DNA of 64,000 nt, from NCBI GenBank assembly GCA_964640085.1, contig CAZXFA010000001.1, positions 255,187 through 319,186 of the forward strand, given 5' to 3'. The DNA comes from CAZXFA01 sp964640085. Lineage in GTDB: Bacteria; Actinomycetota; UBA4738; HRBIN12. The stretch's first letter is position 1, and every line of letters begins with the position of its first letter. Both the position numbers and the translations under genes were made by a program. The notes under the pieces were generated by a model, which saw nothing but the letters and a program-made list of their open reading frames with translations, did no database searches and was not told the DNA's origin. Below, one piece after another: positions 59,758 to 64,000 of this stretch.

Positions 59758-60198
59758 GTGGCCGAGATCCGGCGGTACGCCGCCGAGGCGCGTTCGACCG
59801 TGCTCGCCGGGCGCGTGCGGATGAACGCCCGGCACCACCACCTCCTCGTGGACGGTCCACCGTGGAACGGCTTCCCGGGCGAGGAGCCGATGCCGGGCGA
59901 GCTGTTCCTGGGCGGTGTCGCCACCTGTGCGGTCGAGCTGATCCAGATGTTCGCCCGGGACGAGGGCCTGCCGCTGCGTGAGGTGCACGTGGAGATCGGG
60001 GCGGAGCTTGATCCCGAGGATCAGCCGCATCCGGATCGAACGGTGTTCACCAGCGTGCGGATGCTGGTCCGCGTCGGAGGCCTCGACCGGGGCGCGGCCG
60101 AGGGGCTCGTCGAGCGGTTCAAGGGTAGGTGACCGCTGTTCGGCACGGTCGCGGTCGCGACCGCGGACGTCGAGGTGGTCGTCGAGGCGATCCCCTGA
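59758..60198 (+). CDS. OsmC-family protein with in-frame UGA at the second catalytic cysteine
   Basis: Starts at GTG 59758 with GGAGG eight bases upstream. Residues 1-124 give the OsmC/Ohr-like fold with the first catalytic Cys57 in GGVATCAVELIQMF. Codon 125 is TGA (60130-60132). Directly after it the same frame continues PLFGTVAVATADVEVVVEA and stops at TGA 60196-60198. In OsmC proteins this spot is the second catalytic Cys in a C-P motif, so the read-through protein of 146 residues has the normal family length. The UGA could encode selenocysteine, be a nonsense mutation, or be a sequence error for TGC. The family detoxifies organic peroxides. Confidence 0.7.
60145..60170 (+). other. Hairpin just downstream of the OsmC UGA (possible bSECIS)
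   Basis: ACGGTCGCGG and CCGCGGACGT form a ten-position stem with one mismatch and one G-U pair around the loop TCGCGA. The loop begins 22 bases after the UGA, a distance suitable for a bacterial SECIS. The first two loop bases are T and C, whereas known bacterial SECIS loops usually have a G there, and GC-rich DNA folds easily, so this is weak evidence. Confidence 0.25.
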
Positions 60199-60533
60199 GG
60201 TCAACGTGGTCCCTGCCGGGCTCGAGGTGGCCACCAGGCAGGCCCGGGAGGAGGGGATGAGCGCGCGGATGGAGGTCGCGGACCAGTACGGGTAGACGCT
60301 CAGCCGCCCGCGTGGATCAGCGCGATCGTCCCGTCTCCAGGAGCTGAAGGTCGCGGGGGAGGGCTTCCCGGTCCCGACGTTCGCCGAGCTCGGGTACGTG
60401 GCCGAGGCCCACAGGGGCGCTAGGGGTCCGGGCGATCCGCGTGTACGTGGTGAACGGGCGCGCGTCGGAACCCCCCGAGTGCGAGCGGTCGTTAGGGTGA
60501 CATATGCCCATATCGGTATGTATGGTGTCGCCC
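60199..60533. other. Gene-poor stretch, probably decayed coding sequence plus ArsR leader
   Basis: No intact gene is visible in these 335 bases. Two short plus-strand pieces look protein-like but are separated by stops and frame changes: VVPAGLEVATRQAREEG ending at 60295, and LKVAGEGFPVPTFAELGYVA around 60345-60405. They may be remains of one lost gene. The last 35 bases are AT-rich and hold the likely ArsR promoter and operator. Confidence 0.4.
60499..60529. promoter_or_regulatory. Dyad at the ArsR start, possible autoregulatory operator
   Basis: GACATATGCC and GGTATGTATGGTGTC form an imperfect inverted repeat (GACA...TGTC outside, ATGCC...GGTAT inside) in a clearly AT-rich island. The TATGTAT within it resembles a -10 element. 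ArsR-family regulators often bind such AT-rich dyads over their own promoters. Confidence 0.4.
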
Positions 60534-60890
60534 ATGGCCCGGGCGGCGACCACGGTGGACGCGTTCAACGCGGTCGCGGAGCCACGTCGGCGGCAGATCC
60601 TCGACGCGCTCGCCGGCGGTGAGCACCCGGTCGGCGACCTCGTGGAGCGGCTCGGCCTGGCGCAGCCCCAGGTCTCGAAGCACCTTAGGGTGCTGCGCGA
60701 GGTGGGGTTGGTCCGGGTCCGCGATGAGGGCAGGAAGCGCATCTACCACCTGAACGGCGAGGGGCTCAAGCCCATCCACGACTGGGTGAGCGCCTACGAG
60801 CAGACGTGGTCCGAGCGCTTCGAGCGCCTGGACGAGGTCTTGGAGGACCTCAAGGGGAAGGAGGTGGGGGATGGCATCGACGACGAGTAG
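60534..60890 (+). CDS. ArsR-family transcriptional regulator
   Basis: A 118-residue winged-helix repressor of the subgroup paired with AHSA1 proteins. It has FNAVAEPRRRQILDALAGGE, LGLAQPQVSKHLRVLREVGL and KRIYHLNGEGLKPIHDWV. No metal-binding cysteines are present. The ATG at 60534 fits family starts; in-frame ATGs at 60504 and 60522 are possible but lie in the presumed operator. No ribosome site is visible, so the mRNA may be leaderless. It overlaps the next gene by 20 bases. Confidence 0.9.
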   Translation: MARAATTVDAFNAVAEPRRRQILDALAGGEHPVGDLVERLGLAQPQVSKHLRVLREVGLVRVRDEGRKRIYHLNGEGLKPIHDWVSAYEQTWSERFERLDEVLEDLKGKEVGDGIDDE

Positions 60891-61368
60891 CGGGAAGGCG
60901 GTGGTGACGCTCCCGTCGGACATGCAGATCCTGATCACGAGGGAGTTCGACGCCCCCAGACACTTGGTGTGGCGGGCGGTCACCGAGCCAGACCTGGTCA
61001 AGCGGTGGTGGAGCGGCAAGCGCGGCGAGGTCACGAGCGTCGAGATCGACCTCCGCGTCGGGGGCAGGTGGCGCTACGTGATGGAGGCGAACGAGGGGTT
61101 CGAGGTCGCGTTCCACGGCACGTACCGGGAGATCGTCCCGGACGAGAAGGTCGTGTCGACCGAGCTCTACGAGATGCCCGGGCTCACCGAGGACGACGCC
61201 ACGGTGAACACGATGACGCTGACCGAGGCCGACGGCCGCACCATGCTCACCACGCTGGTCGAGTGTCCCTCCAGGGAGATCCGCGACGCGATCATCGACT
61301 CCGGCATGGAGGGCGGGATGCAGGAGGCGATGGACGAGCTCGAGGAGGTCGCCCGCTCTCTCATATGA
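60871..61368 (+). CDS. AHSA1/SRPBCC-domain protein
   Basis: A 165-residue START-like protein: ILITREFDAPRHLVWRAVTE, LVKRWWSGKRGEVTSVEIDL, GGRWRYVMEANEGFEVAFHG and a C-terminal helix around MQEAMDELEEVARSL. ArsR-AHSA1 pairs are widespread in actinobacteria; the AHSA1 protein probably binds a small ligand. GGAAGGAGGTGGGG lies before the ATG, inside the end of the regulator gene, so translation is coupled. Confidence 0.9.
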   Translation: MASTTSSGKAVVTLPSDMQILITREFDAPRHLVWRAVTEPDLVKRWWSGKRGEVTSVEIDLRVGGRWRYVMEANEGFEVAFHGTYREIVPDEKVVSTELYEMPGLTEDDATVNTMTLTEADGRTMLTTLVECPSREIRDAIIDSGMEGGMQEAMDELEEVARSLI

Positions 61369-61552
61369 CGGGGCTGCGTCCCTCCCGTCGAGGCGGCCGA
61401 CACCCGCGGCCGGGCGCGTGTCCGATCTCGGTCCTGGCCCCGAGCTCCGGCAAGGCTCGCGAGGAAGGCGTCGGTCGATCACCTGGGGGCCCCGTTGGTG
61501 AGGATGCTGGGCGATCGGGGCGATGGCCTCGGGGTGTGGCACGATATCGCAG

Positions 61553-62002
61553 ATGACCAGCAGGCCAGTCGCGGAGCAGCACCCGCGCGACCTCGCGCGG
61601 CTGCGCCGCGTCCGCGACCGGATCGACCGGGAGTACGCGCAGCCGCTGGACGTCGAGGCGCTCGCCCGCGGCGCGCACATGTCGGCCGGGCACCTCAGCC
61701 GCCGGTTCCGCCTCGCCTACGGCGAGTCGCCGTACAGCTACCTGATGACGCGGCGCATCGAGCGCGCGATGGCTCTGCTGCGTGGGGGCGACCTCAGCGT
61801 CACCGAGGTCTGCTTCGCGGTCGGCTGCTCGTCGCTGGGCACCTTCAGCACTCGGTTCACCGAGCTGGTCGGGATGCCGCCCAGTGTCTACCGGCGGCAC
61901 GAGACGGGCGCGATGGCGGGGGTCCCGCCGTGCGTCGCGAAGCAGGTGACCAGACCGATCAGGATCCGAGAAGCGCGGGTCAGGGAACCGCAGCCAACCT
62001 GA
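61553..62002 (+). CDS. AraC-family transcriptional regulator
   Basis: A 149-residue AraC regulator consisting almost only of the double HTH: YAQPLDVEALARGAHMSAGH, RRFRLAYGESPYSYLMTRRI and LSVTEVCFAVGCSSLGTFST, then FTELVGMPPSVYRR. The C-terminal tail TRPIRIREARV is echoed by a fragment after the next gene. The ATG at 61553 follows an AT-rich GATATCGCAG without ribosome site, suggesting a leaderless transcript. It is paired with a VOC protein four bases downstream. Confidence 0.9.
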   Translation: MTSRPVAEQHPRDLARLRRVRDRIDREYAQPLDVEALARGAHMSAGHLSRRFRLAYGESPYSYLMTRRIERAMALLRGGDLSVTEVCFAVGCSSLGTFSTRFTELVGMPPSVYRRHETGAMAGVPPCVAKQVTRPIRIREARVREPQPT

Positions 62003-62006
62003 GGCC

Positions 62007-62417
62007 ATGGACATCACCATCCACCAGGCCCTCCTCCCGCACGACGACCCGGACGCGTCCCTGGCCTTCTACCGCGACACCCTCGGCTTCGAGGTCCGGG
62101 GCGACGTCGAGTACGGCGGGATGCACTGGATCACGGTCGGCCCACCGGGCCAGCCCGGCACGTCCATCGTCCTGTACCCGCCGGCCGCCACGCCCGGCCT
62201 CACCGACGACGAGCGCCGCGCCATCGCCGAGATGATGGCCAAGGGGACCTACGCCAGCATCAACCTCGCCACCGCCGACCTCGACGGCACGTTCGAGCGG
62301 CTCCAAGCTGGCGACGCCGAGGTCGTCCAGGAACCGACCGACCAACCGTACGGGATCCGCGACTGCGCCTTCCGCGATCCCGCGGGCAATCTGATCCGCA
62401 TCCAAGAGCTGCGCTGA
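62007..62417 (+). CDS. VOC/glyoxalase-family protein 1
   Basis: A 136-residue vicinal-oxygen-chelate protein with two beta-alpha-beta-beta-beta modules. It begins MDITIHQALLPHDDPDASLA and FYRDTLGFEVRGDVEYGG, and ends CAFRDPAGNLIRIQEL. The AraC-VOC pair is common in actinobacteria, where the VOC protein likely binds or alters the inducer. Confidence 0.9.
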   Translation: MDITIHQALLPHDDPDASLAFYRDTLGFEVRGDVEYGGMHWITVGPPGQPGTSIVLYPPAATPGLTDDERRAIAEMMAKGTYASINLATADLDGTFERLQAGDAEVVQEPTDQPYGIRDCAFRDPAGNLIRIQELR

Positions 62418-62428
62418 GCCGTCCCGCG

Positions 62429-62500
62429 ATCCGGGACCGACTCACGGCGGGGGTCGCGGAACAGGCGAGCAGACCGATCAGGAATCGAGAAGCGCGGTGA
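62429..62500 (+). pseudogene. Remnant of a second AraC gene (C-terminal fragment)
   Basis: In one frame the sequence reads RDRLTAGVAEQASRPIRNRE then Ala-Arg and TGA at 62498-62500. It matches the end of the AraC protein at 61553-62002 (GVPPCVAKQVTRPIRIREAR) apart from a four-residue gap. No DNA-binding part precedes it. The fragment lies upstream of the second VOC gene just as the intact AraC lies upstream of the first. Confidence 0.55.
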
Positions 62501-62567
62501 CCGAGCCGCATCTAGCATGAGCGAGAGACACCCGGATCGATGTGATCCACGAGTCCAGGAGGTGACC

Positions 62568-62924
62568 ATGACCGGCTCTTCTACCCAAGGGATCAAGACC
62601 GTGCTGCATCCTGTGTCCGACCTGGCGAGGGCCAAGACGGTGTACGCTGCCCTGCTCGGCGTTGCGCCGCAGACCGACGGGTCCTACTACGTCGGCTTCG
62701 AGGCCGAGGGCCAGCACATCGGGCTGGTGCCAGGGGGTGGACCGCAGGGCATGGCCTCGCCCGTGGCCTACTGGCACGTGCCGGACATCGAGGCGAAGCT
62801 GGCTGAGGTGACCGCCGCCGGTGCCACCGTGAAGGAGCCCGCGCGCGACGTCGGTGGCGGCCGACTGGTGGCCACCGTCACCGACGTCGATGGGAACATC
62901 CTGGGGCTGCTCCAGGACCGATGA
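62568..62924 (+). CDS. VOC/glyoxalase-family protein 2
   Basis: A 118-residue single VOC domain: IKTVLHPVSDLARAKTVYAA, YYVGFEAEGQHIGLVPGG and ATVTDVDGNILGLLQD. AGGAGG lies five bases before the ATG at 62568. It is preceded by the AraC remnant and overlaps the next gene by ATGA. Ligand unknown. Confidence 0.9.
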   Translation: MTGSSTQGIKTVLHPVSDLARAKTVYAALLGVAPQTDGSYYVGFEAEGQHIGLVPGGGPQGMASPVAYWHVPDIEAKLAEVTAAGATVKEPARDVGGGRLVATVTDVDGNILGLLQDR

Positions 62925-63469
62925 GTGCCGCCCCTCGCTCACGCGCTCAGCGTCGTCGCGATACGGAGCATCGGCTCACCCACGACGTCGATGTCTGGGT
63001 GGCCAGTGCCTCGGCGGACGGTGGGCCACATCTGGTGCCGCTGTCCTTCGACTGGGACGGCGAGACGTTGCTGGTGGCCACGCCGACGGACAGCCCGACC
63101 GGCAGGAACCTGGCCGCCACCCGGGCCGTTCGGCTGGGGCTGGGCCACACCCGCGACGTGTCGATGTTCGAAGGCGACGTCGAGGTCCTCGAGATCGACG
63201 CGCTGCCGCGGGAGCGAGGTGACCGGTTCGCCTCGCGGGCCGGCTTCGACCCGCGTGCCGAGGCCGCGCCGTACCGCTGGTTCCGCATCTCCCCGCGGCG
63301 CATCCAGGCCTGGCGCGAGGCGAACGAGCTGCCCGACCGCGAGCTGATGCGCGACCGCCGCTGGCTGGTCGGCGAACCAGACGTGCTGCTTGAAGCTGGT
63401 CAGATCGAGCAAGGCGACCCAAGGGAGGCCGCGAAGGCGAGTCCCACCCAAGAGATGGGGACACGATGA
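62921..63469 (+). CDS. Pyridoxamine 5'-phosphate oxidase-fold (PPOX) protein
   Basis: A 182-residue flavin-reductase/PPOX split-barrel protein: DVWVASASADGGPHLVPLSF, LLVATPTDSPTGRNL and VRLGLGHTRDVSMFEGDVEV, then YRWFRISPRRIQAW. Members bind FMN, F420 or heme. The last 25 or so residues (after RDRRWLVGEP) are not conserved in character. Translationally coupled to VOC 2. Confidence 0.85.
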   Translation: MSAAPRSRAQRRRDTEHRLTHDVDVWVASASADGGPHLVPLSFDWDGETLLVATPTDSPTGRNLAATRAVRLGLGHTRDVSMFEGDVEVLEIDALPRERGDRFASRAGFDPRAEAAPYRWFRISPRRIQAWREANELPDRELMRDRRWLVGEPDVLLEAGQIEQGDPREAAKASPTQEMGTR

Positions 63470-63493
63470 GCACGGCCACGGAGGTGCTTCGCG

Positions 63494-63985
63494 ATGGCTG
63501 AGAGGAAACCTGCGAAGAAGGGCACACCGCGATCCCCGAAGCGCACGACCGCCACCGGCAAGGCGTCCAAGGGATTCACGGACGAGGAACGAGCAGCGAT
63601 GAAGGAGCGCGCCCGAGAGCTGAAGGCGGAGGCGCGCGCGAGCAAGAGCAAGGCGGACGGGGAACGTGACGTGCTCGCGAAGATCGCCGAGATGCCGGCA
63701 TCGGATCGCGCGATGGCCGAGCGGATCCATGCCATCGTCAAGGCCAGCGCGCCAGACCTCTCGCCCAAGACCTGGTACGGGATGCCCGCGTACGCCAAGG
63801 ACGGCAAGGTCGTCTGCTACTTCACCGCTGCGTCGAAGTTCAACTCCAGGTACGCGACGTTCGGCTTCAACGACACGGCGAACCTCGACCAAGGCGCTAT
63901 GTGGCCGACCTCCTTCGCGCTCAAGGAGCTGACCGGCGACGCCGGGGCGAAGATCGGCGCGCTCGTGGAGAGAGCGGTGAGCTGA
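63494..63985 (+). CDS. DUF1801 family protein
   Basis: A 163-residue protein with a Lys/Ala-rich basic leader (about 1-55) and a DUF1801/YdhG-like domain: HAIVKASAPDLSPKTWYGMP, YAKDGKVVCYFTAASKFNSR and WPTSFALKELTGDAGAKIGA. Family function unknown. GCTTCGCG rather than a clear ribosome site precedes the ATG. It is the last gene; only 15 bases follow. Confidence 0.87.
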   Translation: MAERKPAKKGTPRSPKRTTATGKASKGFTDEERAAMKERARELKAEARASKSKADGERDVLAKIAEMPASDRAMAERIHAIVKASAPDLSPKTWYGMPAYAKDGKVVCYFTAASKFNSRYATFGFNDTANLDQGAMWPTSFALKELTGDAGAKIGALVERAVS

Positions 63986-64000
63986 GGACCGAAAGTCGCC

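Larger units (their letters stand above)
61947..62500 (+). repeat. Diverged direct repeat: AraC 3' end and a copy after VOC 1
   Basis: Bases 61947-62002 and 62461-62520 share long identical runs, including AGACCGATCAGGA and TCGAGAAGCGCGG-like blocks, over about 60 bases. The first copy is the AraC C-terminus; the second lies between the two VOC genes. This points to a past tandem duplication of an AraC-VOC unit. Confidence 0.6.

Noticed and set aside
60145..60170. Treating the hairpin after the OsmC UGA as proof of selenocysteine insertion
   Set aside because: Stable hairpins are frequent in this GC-rich DNA and the loop lacks the usual early G; it is only consistent with, not evidence for, recoding.

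Overview
The window is very GC-rich (by eye about 70%) and tightly packed. Genes often overlap in ATGA or GTGA, GTG starts are common, and several genes have no visible ribosome binding site and may be leaderless. The gene content points to an actinobacterium (Actinomycetota): a wax-ester synthase/DGAT, an ECF42-type sigma factor paired with a DGPF protein, a SigG-like sigma factor with a C-terminal SnoaL-like domain, a WYL regulator, DrrAB-type ABC genes and a MutY with the short actinobacterial C-terminus. The class cannot be fixed from this sequence. No tRNA, rRNA, CRISPR array, transposase, phage gene or replication origin was seen.

Layout. 1-13 kb is mostly housekeeping and accessory metabolism: a truncated trpB2, a GNAT enzyme, the ECF42/DGPF pair, an MBOAT/SGNH acyl-transfer pair, an acyl-CoA dehydrogenase, CBS and MutY, an LLM oxidoreductase, a frameshifted GntR, a ZIP transporter and a permease/TIGR03943 pair. 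13.2-23.8 kb is the most distinctive block. Three tandem paralogous lipoproteins of the alkaline phosphatase superfamily have their fold in circularly permuted order. They are followed by a 1126-residue membrane fusion protein and a DinB-like protein, and a catalytically dead fourth paralogue faces them across a short divergent promoter. 23.8-37.7 kb holds hydrolases, AlaX, a DMT transporter, WS/DGAT, a MoaD-beta-propeller fusion, an RpoD-family sigma factor, PlsC, an M20 peptidase, an adenosine-specific kinase and a SIS protein.

37.7-50.6 kb has a secreted HEFFH protein, an MscS channel, a cupredoxin lipoprotein, a broken FAD oxidase, the DrrAB-like exporter with TetR and WYL regulators nearby, and the SigG-like factor. 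50.6-56 kb is dominated by one 1573-residue polypeptide joining a SARP DNA-binding region, a Ser/Thr kinase, a STAND NTPase, one membrane helix and an extracellular solute-binding domain. A small repeat protein is divergent to it. 56-64 kb holds an ATP-dependent ligase, an acyltransferase, two RibD-like reductases, an OsmC gene interrupted by UGA exactly at its second catalytic cysteine, and small regulator/effector pairs (ArsR-AHSA1, AraC-VOC) typical of soil actinobacteria.

Several genes are broken or lack a normal start: GntR, the FAD oxidase, OsmC, the protein at 47.8-48.6 kb, possibly the ECF42 sigma factor, and a truncated TetR. Some of these could be base-calling or assembly errors, so the read evidence should be checked before biology is inferred from them.
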